In this document: positions 1 to 7,270 of the stretch, piece by piece | Layout of the letters: each line of letters opens with the position of its first letter | Position numbering within the stretch: the stretch's first letter is position 1 | NCBI GenBank assembly: GCA_023415605.1 | Contig: JAEZKB010000164.1 | Coordinates: 1 to 14,095, forward strand | Length of the DNA: 14,095 bases | Direction of reading: 5' to 3' | From: Pseudomonadota bacterium | GTDB lineage: Bacteria > Pseudomonadota > Alphaproteobacteria > Rhizobiales > Devosiaceae | Notes under the pieces: generated by a model | Database searches by the model: none | Told to the model about the DNA's origin: nothing | What the model saw: only the letters and a program-made list of their open reading frames with translations | Position numbers and translations under genes: made by a program

Positions 1-26
1 TCGGTGCTATGACGTCATAGCACCGA
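1..26 (-). terminator. Perfect 26-bp palindrome, candidate terminator of the PLPBP-HD operon
   Basis: The first 26 bases equal their own reverse complement. As RNA they could fold into an 11-bp stem closed by a 4-base ACGU loop. The stop codon of the HD-domain gene (7-9, minus strand) lies inside the left arm, so the structure sits exactly where a terminator for that operon would be. The U-tract needed for an intrinsic terminator would lie to the left of base 1 and cannot be seen. On the plus strand the following bases are not T-rich. A protein-binding operator is an alternative, and the palindrome may extend beyond the edge. Confidence 0.4.
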
Positions 27-558
27 GCTGGCTCTGTGGGGGCAGCACCTGCAGAAGTGTCGAGAGCGCTTCACGCGTCAGGTGAAGCTGGTTGGAGTAA
101 CGCAGCACCATCTCCGCCAGCCATGGCCGTTCGAGCGTCAAGAACCGCAGTGCTGCTTCGTTTTCACACAATGCCTGCAGCAGTGGCTGCCGCCCGACCC
201 GCTCATCCAGGACGGCCAAGGCATCGGCCAGCTTCAATCCCCTGGCGATAGGCGTCTCGCTTATAACGCCGGACCGATGGTCGTGGGCGGCGATCGCCAG
301 CAGTGCATCCTCCTGCAGCCGACCTGCCAACCATTCCGCTGCCAAAGGTCCATGGTCTTCCGGCGTTGCGGCCGTGAGCGGATAGTCGATGTCATGCAGC
401 AGGCCCACCGCTCGCCACAATGCCTCCTCGGCCCCGATGGACGTGGCGAGGGCCGCCATCATCGCCGCAACGAATTGCGAATGCCGCGCCCGCGGCGTGT
501 CGCCGAGATAGTTCGCGAGCAACCTCTCGGCCTCGTCGAGACCGAGAAGCGCGCTCAT
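7..558 (-). CDS. HD-domain protein (predicted metal-dependent phosphohydrolase)
   Basis: The 183-residue product is a single small HD domain. The expected metal ligands are visible: His26 in the first helix, the His55-Asp56 pair within LLHDIDYP, further histidines at 69, 92 and 94, and Asp112 in KLADAL. The LLHDIDYP...HG pattern resembles the stand-alone predicted hydrolases of the COG2316/HDIG type, whose substrate is generally unknown. No signal peptide or membrane segment is seen, so it should be cytosolic. The ATG overlaps the stop of the upstream PLP-binding protein gene by 4 bp (ATGA on the minus strand), which suggests translational coupling and one operon. The gene ends inside a perfect palindrome. 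The HD fold is fairly certain; the reaction is not, and nucleotide or phosphate-ester hydrolysis is only the family's general chemistry. Confidence 0.85.
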   Translation of the reverse strand: MSALLGLDEAERLLANYLGDTPRARHSQFVAAMMAALATSIGAEEALWRAVGLLHDIDYPLTAATPEDHGPLAAEWLAGRLQEDALLAIAAHDHRSGVISETPIARGLKLADALAVLDERVGRQPLLQALCENEAALRFLTLERPWLAEMVLRYSNQLHLTREALSTLLQVLPPQSQLGAMTS

Positions 559-1232
559 CCCCGGCTCCCGAACAGCGCTGAGCCGACACGCACGTGGGTG
601 GCGCCCATGGCGATGGCGGTCTCGAAGTCGCCGCTCATCCCCATCGAGAGGTTAGAGACGCCGGCTTCGCGACCGAGTTGCGCCAGATGCGCGAAGTAGC
701 CGCCCGGCGGCTTGCCCTCGGGCGGGATACACATCAGCCCGACGACCTCCAGGCCATGCACCTCGCGACAGCGCCGCACGAAGGCGACGGTCTCATCGGG
801 CGCGATCCCGGCCTTCTGCTCTTCGAGGCCTATATTGACCTGCACATAGACAGGCAGGTTTTTGTCCGCCCGATCGAATTCCGCCCGCAGCACGCCGGCG
901 AGCTTGTCTCGGTCCACGGTCTGGATCACGTCGAAGAGGGCCACCGCCTCACGCGCCTTGTTGGTCTGCAGCGGACCGATCAGATGCAGTTCTATGCCAT
1001 CATAGGATGCCCGAAGCTCCGGCCACTTCGCCTTGGCCTCCTGCACCCGGTTCTCGCCGAACAGGCGCTGGCCGGCGTCGAGGAACGGACGGATCTCGTC
1101 GGCGGCAAAGGTCTTGCTGACGGCGATCAGTTGCACCACATCGGGCGGCGCGCCGAAACGGCGACGGGCGCGCTCCATTCGGGTCCGGATGATCTCGAGC
1201 CGTTCGGCGGCGTTGGCGGGAAGCTGGCTCAA
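555..1232 (-). CDS. PLP homeostasis protein, YggS/PLPBP family
   Basis: This is a YggS/PROSC-type protein, a single-domain TIM-barrel that binds pyridoxal 5'-phosphate without known catalytic activity and helps control free PLP and amino-acid balance in the cytosol. The PLP lysine is Lys40 in AVSKTF. Other family marks are GENRVQEA, LIGPLQTNKA and the C-terminal MGMS...THVRVGSALFG phosphate-binding region. The open frame extends upstream to 1382, but that would overlap leuS and add about 50 unrelated residues. I chose the TTG at 1232 (225 residues, usual family length). It has purine-rich AAGCAAGG just upstream, though at less than ideal spacing. A GTG at 1253 (232 residues) is the main alternative. 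The gene is divergent from leuS and overlaps the HD gene by 4 bp. Confidence 0.9.
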   Translation of the reverse strand: MSQLPANAAERLEIIRTRMERARRRFGAPPDVVQLIAVSKTFAADEIRPFLDAGQRLFGENRVQEAKAKWPELRASYDGIELHLIGPLQTNKAREAVALFDVIQTVDRDKLAGVLRAEFDRADKNLPVYVQVNIGLEEQKAGIAPDETVAFVRRCREVHGLEVVGLMCIPPEGKPPGGYFAHLAQLGREAGVSNLSMGMSGDFETAIAMGATHVRVGSALFGSRG

Positions 1233-1328
1233 GCCTTGCTTTCTGTTGACCACAATTGGCTTTTCTGATGATGGTCCGCTATCCAAAATCCCCCCGAAAC
1301 GCAATCGTCTGCGTCTGAGAGACTTCAA
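1233..1328. promoter_or_regulatory. Divergent spacer between PLPBP gene and leuS
   Basis: These 96 bp must hold the start signals for both divergent genes. For leuS, a TTGACC at 1246-1251 is a good -35 match, but the DNA 15-18 bp downstream (around GATGATGG, 1267-1274) is a poor -10. A short inverted repeat, ACGCA at 1299-1303 and TGCGT at 1310-1314, lies just before the leuS ribosome site GAGAGA (1317-1322, six bases from the GTG). No convincing promoter for the minus-strand gene was found. That both promoters lie here is inferred from gene orientation. Confidence 0.35.
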
Positions 1329-3947
1329 GTGACCAGGACCATCGAGCGCTATAACCCGCGCGTTGAAGAGCCCCGCTGGCAAAAGCAGTGGGACGAACGC
1401 CAGAGCTTCGTCGTCAAGAACGACGATCCGCGCGAGCGCTATTACGTCCTAGAGATGGTCCCCTATCCGTCGGGGCGCATCCATATGGGTCATGTCCGCA
1501 ACTACACGATGGGCGACGTGCTGGCCCGCTATAAGCGCGCCCGCGGTATGAATGTGCTGCATCCCATGGGTTGGGACGCGTTCGGCCTGCCGGCGGAGAA
1601 CGCCGCCATCCAGAACAAGGTGCCGGCCAAGGACTGGACCTACGCCAATATCGCCGCGATGCGGAAGCAGCTCAAATCCATCGGCCTGGCCCTGGATTGG
1701 TCGCGCGAGTTCGCCACCTGCGACGTGGAATATTACGAGCAGCAGCAGAAACTGTTCCTTGATTTTCTCGAAGCCGGCCTCGTCACGCGAAAGAAATCCA
1801 AGGTGAATTGGGACCCGGTCGACATGACAGTGTTGGCCAACGAGCAGGTGATCGACGGCCGCGGCTGGCGCTCCGGTGCCGTGGTCGAGCAGCGCGAGCT
1901 GACCCAGTGGTTCCTGAAAGTCTCGGACTATTCGGAAGACCTGCTGACGGCGCTCGATACGCTGGACCGCTGGCCCGACAAGGTGCGCACCATGCAGCGC
2001 AACTGGATCGGCAAGTCCGAAGGCTTGCGGCTGCTGTTCGAAGTCGTGCCCGACGACAAGACCAAGGCGACCAGCATAGAGGTCTTCACCACGCGTCCGG
2101 ACACCATTTTCGGCGCCAGCTTCATTGCGCTATCGGCCGATCATCCGCTGGCTGCCGAGATCGCTGCCGGCAACCAAGAGGTCGCCGACTTCATCACCGA
2201 AACGCGCCGCCACGGCACAGCGGCGGAGACGTTGGAAAAGCTGGAGAAACTTGGCGTCCCGACCGGGATCTACGTGAAACATCCGGTCAAGGACGGCGAG
2301 ACCCTGCCGGTCTATGTCGCCAATTTCGTGCTGATGGATTATGGCACCGGCGCCATCTTCGGCTGTCCGGCCCATGATCAGCGCGACTTCGAATTCGCCA
2401 CCCGCTACGGGCTGCCGATCATTCCGGTGGTGCTGCCGCCTGATGCCGACCCTGCCACCTTCGAGGTCAAGGACGAGGCCTATACCGGGCCGGGACGCAT
2501 CTACAATTCCGGCTTTCTCGATGGTCTGACTGTCGAGGAGGCGAAGAAGACGATCGCCGAATACTTCGGCTCCCGCGCCGTCGACAACCGCAAGCAGGGA
2601 ACCGTCGAGGTCAACTATCGCCTGCGCGACTGGGGGATTTCCCGCCAGCGCTACTGGGGTTGCCCGATTCCGGTGATCCATTGCGAGGTCTGCGGCACCA
2701 TACCGGTCCCCAAGAAGGAACTGCCGGTGAAGCTGCCGGACGACGTCACCTTCGACAAGCCGGGCAACGCCCTGGACCATCACCCGACCTGGAAGCATAC
2801 CACCTGCCACCAGTGCGGCGGGCCGGCGACGCGTGAAACCGACACCATGGACACGTTCGTCGACTCGTCCTGGTATTTTGCCCGCTTTACCGATCCGAAG
2901 GCTGCGGAACCCACCGTTCCGGGTGTGGCGAATGCCTGGCTGCCGGTGGACCAGTATATCGGCGGCGTCGAACACGCGATTCTGCACCTGCTCTATTCCC
3001 GCTTCTTCACCCGTGCCATGCACAAGACCGGGCATCTGGGGATGGACGAACCGTTCAAGGGCCTCTTCACCCAGGGCATGGTGGTGCACGAGACCTACCG
3101 CGCCAACGGCGAGTGGATCTCGCCCTCGGAGGTGGAGATCAACGCATCTGACGCCGGCCGCACCGCGAAGCATCGCAGCACGGGCACTCCGATCGAGATC
3201 GGCTCGATCGAAAAGATGAGCAAATCCAAGAAGAACGTAGTCGACCCCGACGAGATCGTTGCCACCTACGGCGCCGACACTGCCCGGTGGTTCATGCTCT
3301 CGGACTCGCCGCCCGAGCGCGACGTGCAGTGGACCGAGGCCGGCATTGAAGGCGCCAGCCGCTTCCTGCAGCGCGTCTGGAAGATCGTCCAGGAATGCAA
3401 ATTCCTCGCCGAAGACGCTGCGGTCACTGGCGATTCCGCTGCTGGGGTCGAAGATCTGCTGAAGATTGCCCACCGCGCCGTGCAGAATGTCGGCGAGGAC
3501 ATCGAAGGTCTGCGCTTCAACCGCGCCGTTGCTCAGATTTACGAGCTCTCCAACGCGCTGGCCAAGTTCCAGCAGTCGCTGGAAGGCGGCGCTTCGCCTG
3601 CGCAGCTGGCGGCACTGAAAGACGCTGTCACCCGCCTCGTTCAACTAGTGGCGCCGATGATGCCGCACCTGGCAGAGACCTGCTGGGCCGAACTCGGGAT
3701 GGCCGGCATGGTCACGGATGCGCCCTGGCCGGCTGTTGAATCACGTTATCTCGTCGATTCATCTGTTGTCGTTGCCGTTCAGGTCAACGGCAAGCTGCGC
3801 GGCCAGATCACCGTGCCGGTCGATGCCGACCGTGGATTGGTGGAACGCGGGGCCTTGTCTCTCGAGGCGGTTGCCCGCATGCTGGAGGGTAATGCGCCCA
3901 AGAAGGTCATCATCGTCCCGAACAGGATCGTCAATGTCGTCATTTAG
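1329..3947 (+). CDS. leuS: Leucyl-tRNA synthetase
   Basis: Class Ia synthetase that charges tRNA-Leu with leucine in the cytosol and hydrolyses mischarged tRNA. The protein is 872 residues, normal for bacterial LeuRS. Visible marks in order are the HIGH-type motif HMGH at 52-55, the editing domain with TTRPDT at 254-259 and the HDQRD loop at 349-353 (Asp350 is the expected editing aspartate), two Cys-x2-Cys pairs (452/455 and 493/496) suggesting a zinc-binding insertion, and KMSKS at 629-633. The anticodon-binding helices and a C-terminal domain with VQVNGKLRG follow. The start is GTG, supported by GAGAGA six bases upstream and by the family-typical N-terminus [11 protein letters not shown]. 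It is first in leuS-lptE-holA, an order also found in Escherichia coli, and overlaps lptE by 14 bp. Confidence 0.98.
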   Translation: MTRTIERYNPRVEEPRWQKQWDERQSFVVKNDDPRERYYVLEMVPYPSGRIHMGHVRNYTMGDVLARYKRARGMNVLHPMGWDAFGLPAENAAIQNKVPAKDWTYANIAAMRKQLKSIGLALDWSREFATCDVEYYEQQQKLFLDFLEAGLVTRKKSKVNWDPVDMTVLANEQVIDGRGWRSGAVVEQRELTQWFLKVSDYSEDLLTALDTLDRWPDKVRTMQRNWIGKSEGLRLLFEVVPDDKTKATSIEVFTTRPDTIFGASFIALSADHPLAAEIAAGNQEVADFITETRRHGTAAETLEKLEKLGVPTGIYVKHPVKDGETLPVYVANFVLMDYGTGAIFGCPAHDQRDFEFATRYGLPIIPVVLPPDADPATFEVKDEAYTGPGRIYNSGFLDGLTVEEAKKTIAEYFGSRAVDNRKQGTVEVNYRLRDWGISRQRYWGCPIPVIHCEVCGTIPVPKKELPVKLPDDVTFDKPGNALDHHPTWKHTTCHQCGGPATRETDTMDTFVDSSWYFARFTDPKAAEPTVPGVANAWLPVDQYIGGVEHAILHLLYSRFFTRAMHKTGHLGMDEPFKGLFTQGMVVHETYRANGEWISPSEVEINASDAGRTAKHRSTGTPIEIGSIEKMSKSKKNVVDPDEIVATYGADTARWFMLSDSPPERDVQWTEAGIEGASRFLQRVWKIVQECKFLAEDAAVTGDSAAGVEDLLKIAHRAVQNVGEDIEGLRFNRAVAQIYELSNALAKFQQSLEGGASPAQLAALKDAVTRLVQLVAPMMPHLAETCWAELGMAGMVTDAPWPAVESRYLVDSSVVVAVQVNGKLRGQITVPVDADRGLVERGALSLEAVARMLEGNAPKKVIIVPNRIVNVVI

Positions 3948-4452
3948 CGCCATGGCGCGCAAAGGACTGATCCTGTTGGTGCTTTCGGGCACGCTGGCGC
4001 TAGCCGGCTGCTCGGGCCTGCGCCCGGTCTATGGCGACCACGGCATCGCCAGCGCCCGCATGGAGATGAACTATGGCAAGCCGGGCTCCCGGCTAGACCA
4101 GATCGTTTACCAGGAGTTTGCGCTGCGTTTCGGGCGCACCGACAACCCCGATGCGCCGGTCCTCACCATCTCGACCACCTCCGCGGGACGCGGGCTCACG
4201 ACGACCAGCGTCACCAAGCCAGCGACGCAGTACCAGGTCACGGTGACCGCAACGGCGGTGGTTACGACCGCTGATGGGCAGAAGGTATTTGCCGGCTCCC
4301 GCAGCGCCACCGCGCAGTACTTTACTGTAGGTCAGGTGCTTGCCGACACTGAGGCCAGCAACGAAGCGGCCGAACGCGCGGCCAAGGAGGCGGCCGAGGG
4401 CCTGCGTCTTGCGATCCTGGGCGCGCTCGCTACGCCCGTTACGGGGCAATGA
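3934..4452 (+). CDS. lptE: LPS-assembly lipoprotein LptE
   Basis: LptE is the outer-membrane lipoprotein that plugs and supports the LptD barrel during delivery of lipopolysaccharide to the cell surface. The 172-residue product has a basic N-terminus (MARKG), a hydrophobic stretch and a lipobox LALAGC, making Cys26 the predicted lipidated residue. After it comes SGLRPVYG, like the start of many alphaproteobacterial LptE proteins. The rest is a small soluble domain with threonine-rich strands and an alanine-rich helix. I chose the ATG at 3934 because AGGA lies six bases upstream (3924-3927); it overlaps the end of leuS by 14 bp. The ATG at 3952 also leaves a full signal peptide but lacks a visible ribosome site. 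Assignment rests on lipobox, size and position between leuS and holA more than on strong sequence motifs. Confidence 0.85.
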   Translation: MSSFSAMARKGLILLVLSGTLALAGCSGLRPVYGDHGIASARMEMNYGKPGSRLDQIVYQEFALRFGRTDNPDAPVLTISTTSAGRGLTTTSVTKPATQYQVTVTATAVVTTADGQKVFAGSRSATAQYFTVGQVLADTEASNEAAERAAKEAAEGLRLAILGALATPVTGQ

Positions 4453-5471
4453 CCGCCCTTAAGGCCCACGAAGTCGAGCGTTTCCTGATCCGCCCGGATA
4501 TCTCCGAAGGCGTTTTCCTTGTCTATGGCCCAGACGCTGGGCTCGTCCGCGAAAGCGCGCACCGCCTGACTCGCCAGTTTGCTGGCTCAGACGCCGGCTC
4601 GATGAACCTCGTGACGCTTGAAGGGGCGGACCTGGACTCCGAACCTGGTCGACTAGCGGTAGAAGCCAAGACGGCTTCGCTCTTCGGCGAGAAGCGCGTC
4701 GTCCGCGTCCGCGGCGCCGGCAAGTCACTGGTGATGGTGCTCACCGAGCTGCTCGACGATCCCGCCGGGGCCGCCATCGTGCTCGAGGCCGGCAACCTCG
4801 CGCCGAAGGACGCGCTCCGTGCGCTGGTGGAAGGCAAGAAGCTCGGCCGCGCCCTGCCATGCTACCCCGACAGCGACGAGACGCTGCTCAAGCTGATCAA
4901 CGAGACGTTTTCAAAGAACGGCATCCGCGCTGAGCCAGATGTGGCAACGACCCTGCGCGACAGCTTAGGCAATGACCGTGAGGTGACTCGGCGCGAGTTG
5001 GAGAAACTTGTGCTGTTTTCAGCCAACACTAAGGTGCTGACGCGCGAAGATGTCCTAACGTTGTGCGCCGACAACGCCGCACTGGTGATCGATCAGGTGA
5101 TCGACGCCATCGGTACCGGTCATGCCGCAAAGCTTGAGGAGGCGCTGAACCGCGCCCTGGCGGCCACGATCAACCCGCAGCAACTGCTCAGTATGGCCCA
5201 GCTACATTTCGCCACGCTCCGCCGCTGGCGTGCCGAGGTCGATCTCGGCAAGTCGCCGGGAGACGTCATCGAGGGCGCCCGACCCAAGCCGCACTTTTCG
5301 CGCAAGTCGATCCTGTTGCAGCAGCTTCGGCTATGGTCCGACGATGCACTGTCCGCGGCCGCCGAGCGGCTCCACGTAGCCAGCGCCGACTCGCGGAAGC
5401 GTTATGACATCCAGGACATGGTCGCCCGGCGTGCGCTGCTCGCCGTGTGCATGATGGCCGTAGAACGCTGA
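4449..5471 (+). CDS. holA: DNA polymerase III, delta subunit
   Basis: HolA is the clamp-loader subunit that opens the beta sliding clamp during loading at primed DNA. At 340 residues it has the usual length. The N-terminal region contains the HolA-type FLVYGPDAGLVRE segment at about residues 23-35. It resembles an AAA+ fold but has no functional Walker A motif, as expected for delta. A middle helical part follows, then the C-terminal collar domain with INPQQLLSMAQLHFATLRRW and the closing YDIQDMVARRAL helix. The ATG overlaps the lptE stop by 4 bp (ATGA), consistent with translational coupling. It converges on parB, with only 80 bp between the two stop codons. This is a core replication gene with no sign of truncation. 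Confidence 0.95.
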   Translation: MTALKAHEVERFLIRPDISEGVFLVYGPDAGLVRESAHRLTRQFAGSDAGSMNLVTLEGADLDSEPGRLAVEAKTASLFGEKRVVRVRGAGKSLVMVLTELLDDPAGAAIVLEAGNLAPKDALRALVEGKKLGRALPCYPDSDETLLKLINETFSKNGIRAEPDVATTLRDSLGNDREVTRRELEKLVLFSANTKVLTREDVLTLCADNAALVIDQVIDAIGTGHAAKLEEALNRALAATINPQQLLSMAQLHFATLRRWRAEVDLGKSPGDVIEGARPKPHFSRKSILLQQLRLWSDDALSAAAERLHVASADSRKRYDIQDMVARRALLAVCMMAVER

Positions 5472-5485
5472 TATCGTGAGTTAAA

Positions 5486-5503
5486 CAGCGGGTCCTGTCG
5501 CTG
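5486..5503 (-). terminator. Weak hairpin, possible parB terminator
   Basis: CAGCG at 5486-5490 pairs with CGCTG at 5499-5503 across an 8-base loop. Read on the minus strand, the stem is followed by TTTAA, a short T-run downstream of parB. The stem is only 5 bp, so intrinsic termination would be weak. Rho-dependent termination or termination at the nearby parS palindrome is equally possible. Confidence 0.22.
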
Positions 5504-5510
5504 GACAAGC

Positions 5511-5519
5511 TGTGGATAA
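5511..5519 (-). promoter_or_regulatory. DnaA-box sequence, perfect TTATCCACA
   Basis: The plus strand reads TGTGGATAA, the reverse complement of TTATCCACA, an exact match to the classical DnaA-binding 9-mer. It lies in the spacer between the convergent holA and parB genes, 14 bp from a parS palindrome. I saw no second box next to it, so this is not an origin by itself. It could be a DnaA titration or regulatory site. A single 9-mer can occur by chance. Confidence 0.5.
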
Positions 5520-5533
5520 CAACAGGGATGCTC

Positions 5534-5551
5534 GCGTTTCACGTGAAACGC
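5534..5551. other. parS centromere site, intergenic next to parB
   Basis: An 18-bp perfect palindrome contains the 14-bp parS core GTTTCACGTGAAAC. It matches the widely conserved TGTTTCACGTGAAACA except at the two outermost bases, where C and G replace T and A. It abuts the parB stop codon and lies in non-coding DNA. ParB should load here as a CTP-dependent clamp and spread along the DNA. Confidence 0.93.
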
Positions 5552-6430
5552 TCAGCCGCCATAGCCCGCCAACTTGGCACAAACGCTGTCCAGCTGCTCG
5601 AGCGTCTTGTACCGAATCTCGAGCTTGCCGCCATTCTCCTGATGGTTGATCGCCACCGAGAGCCCCAAGGCGTCCGACAACCGTTTTTCGAGCGCGACCG
5701 TATCCGCGTCACGTGGCTGGTTCTCGTTGGCCGGCTTCTTGCGCCCAACGGCACCGCGCTGCTGGCTCAAGGCCTCTGCTTCACGCACTGATAAGCCGCC
5801 ACTCGCGATCTGCCGTGCCACTGCAGAGGGGTCATCAACGGTGATGAGCGTGCGCGCATGACCTGCGGTGAGCTCGCCCCGCGTCAGCATGTCTCGAACG
5901 TCCTGCGGAAGCTTCAGCAATCGCAGGGTGTTGGCGACATGCGAACGGCTCTTGCCAATAACATTGGCGAGATCGTTTTGCGTGTAGTCGAACTGCTCGA
6001 TCAGCTGGCCGTAGCCCATCGCTTCTTCCAGCGGGTTCAGATCGACACGCTGTACGTTCTCAATAATGGCGAGCTCGAGCGCCTCCCGATCGTCAACCTC
6101 GCGGATGATCACGGGCACGTCGTGCAGGCCGGCCCGCTGCGACGCGCGCCACCGGCGCTCGCCGGCGATGATCTCGAAAATATTCGGATCCTCGGTCGGG
6201 CGCACGAGCAGCGGCTGCATCACGCCCTTCTCGCGGATCGAATTGGTGAGTTCGTCGAGCTGGTCCGTGTCGAAATCGCGCCGCGGATTGGCGCGATTGG
6301 CGATGATGAATTCCACTGGCAGGCGCTTCGTGCCGCCCCCAGCTTCCGCCAGTCGCGCGCTTTCGATGGGCGCCATGTCGCCAATGAGTGCTGCCAGGCC
6401 CCGTCCAAGGCGGGAAGGTTTCTCGTTCAT
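5552..6430 (-). CDS. parB: Chromosome partitioning protein ParB
   Basis: ParB is a CTP-dependent DNA clamp that binds parS, spreads, and with ParA moves the newly copied origin to the cell pole. The 292-residue protein begins with RLGRGLAALI, the usual ParA-stimulating N-terminal segment. The CTP-binding domain has GERRWRA at about 90-96 and ENVQR at 124-128. A helix-turn-helix spans roughly 150-172 (TQNDLANVIGKSRSHV), and a short C-terminal dimerisation domain ends the protein. I start it at the ATG at 6430 because AAGGA lies seven bases upstream. The ATG two codons earlier (6436) is only one base from that AAGGA and is a poor choice. It lies 10 bp downstream of parA, and four parS-like sites are in the window, one abutting its stop codon. 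Confidence 0.97.
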   Translation of the reverse strand: MNEKPSRLGRGLAALIGDMAPIESARLAEAGGGTKRLPVEFIIANRANPRRDFDTDQLDELTNSIREKGVMQPLLVRPTEDPNIFEIIAGERRWRASQRAGLHDVPVIIREVDDREALELAIIENVQRVDLNPLEEAMGYGQLIEQFDYTQNDLANVIGKSRSHVANTLRLLKLPQDVRDMLTRGELTAGHARTLITVDDPSAVARQIASGGLSVREAEALSQQRGAVGRKKPANENQPRDADTVALEKRLSDALGLSVAINHQENGGKLEIRYKTLEQLDSVCAKLAGYGG

Positions 6431-6437
6431 TTGCATA

Positions 6438-6442
6438 TCCTT
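6438..6442 (-). promoter_or_regulatory. Ribosome binding site that decides the parB start
   Basis: AAGGA on the minus strand lies seven bases before the ATG at 6430 and overlaps the parA stop codon TAA (6441-6443). It favours the second of two closely spaced parB ATGs and suggests that translation of parA and parB is linked. Confidence 0.7.
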
Positions 6443-7241
6443 ATGCCGCCGCCAGCCGCCGTTCGCGTCGGATCACTTCGGTCGCGAGGCGGAGATAGGC
6501 CTGGCTCCCGGCACATTTGAGGTCATAGAGCAGCGCCGGCTTGCCGTAAGAAGGGGCTTCACTGAGCCGCACATTGCGCGGAATCACCGTATCGTAGACG
6601 AGATCGCCCATCTCGTTGCGCACATCCGCAAGAACCTGTTCGCTGAGATTGTTGCGTTTATCAAACATGGTCATCACCACGCCCTGGATCGAGAGGCGCG
6701 GGTTCAGCGTCGAACGGATCTGCTCGATCGTCTGCAGCAGCTGGCTAAGGCCCTCCAACGCAAAGAATTCGCATTGCATCGGCACCAGCACGGCGTCCGC
6801 TGCGACCAGCGAATTCAGTGTCAGAAGGTTCAGCGACGGCGGACAGTCGATGAGAATGTAACTCACCGGCTTGCCATTGATCGTGAGCTCATTGACCACC
6901 TTGAACGCTTCGCGCAGGCGGAAGGCCCGATCGGCCTGCTGGCCAATCATCTGCTCAATGCCAAGCAGATCGAGCGTCGAGGGTACAATGGCGACGTTCG
7001 GAACACTGGTCATCATCGACGCCGTGGCGATCCGTGCGTCGCCCATCAGCAGATCGTAGCTCGAAACGTCGCGCTGCGTTCGGTCAATACCGAGGCCGGT
7101 GGAGGCATTGCCCTGGGGATCGAGATCGACAATCAGCACGCGTTCGCCGATTGCCGCCAGGGCCGTGGCAAGATTGATTGCAGTGGTGGTCTTGCCCACG
7201 CCGCCCTTTTGGTTGGCGAGGGTAAGGATACGAGGAGCCAA
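6441..7241 (-). CDS. parA: Chromosome partitioning ATPase ParA
   Basis: ParA is a deviant-Walker ATPase that binds DNA non-specifically as an ATP dimer and is released by ParB, producing directed movement of parS regions. The 266-residue protein has the deviant Walker A KGGVGKTT at 12-19, the A' box DLDPQGN at 39-45 and Walker B ILIDCPPS at 129-136. RNVRLSEAPS at about 222-231 belongs to the C-terminal DNA-contact region. The lack of an N-terminal helix-turn-helix marks it as the small chromosomal (Soj) type, not a plasmid type. The start is TTG at 7241, supported by GGGAG eight bases upstream (7250-7254) and by the family N-terminus directly before the P-loop. It lies 29 bp after rsmG and 10 bp before parB, probably in one operon. 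Confidence 0.97.
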   Translation of the reverse strand: MAPRILTLANQKGGVGKTTTAINLATALAAIGERVLIVDLDPQGNASTGLGIDRTQRDVSSYDLLMGDARIATASMMTSVPNVAIVPSTLDLLGIEQMIGQQADRAFRLREAFKVVNELTINGKPVSYILIDCPPSLNLLTLNSLVAADAVLVPMQCEFFALEGLSQLLQTIEQIRSTLNPRLSIQGVVMTMFDKRNNLSEQVLADVRNEMGDLVYDTVIPRNVRLSEAPSYGKPALLYDLKCAGSQAYLRLATEVIRRERRLAAA

Positions 7242-7270
7242 GTGCCGCTCTCCCGGTTGTTTGCCGCTAA

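Noticed and set aside
68..88. Inverted repeat GCTTCAC - 7 bases - GTGAAGC
   Set aside because: It resembles a split parS, but the 7-base gap breaks the palindrome spacing. It lies inside the HD gene and is likely chance.
1233..1382. Longer N-terminus of the PLP-binding protein up to 1382
   Set aside because: It would run through the divergent spacer and into leuS, adding about 50 residues unlike the family.
2130..3644. 504-codon open frame on the minus strand opposite leuS
   Set aside because: It lies wholly inside leuS, has no recognisable domain, and is the usual antisense shadow of a high-GC gene. LeuS motifs are intact along the whole length.
5706..5717. CACGTG in GCGTCACGTGGC as another parS
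   Set aside because: Only the central hexamer and a few bases match; the TTTCAC/GTGAAA arms are absent, and it lies in parB coding DNA.
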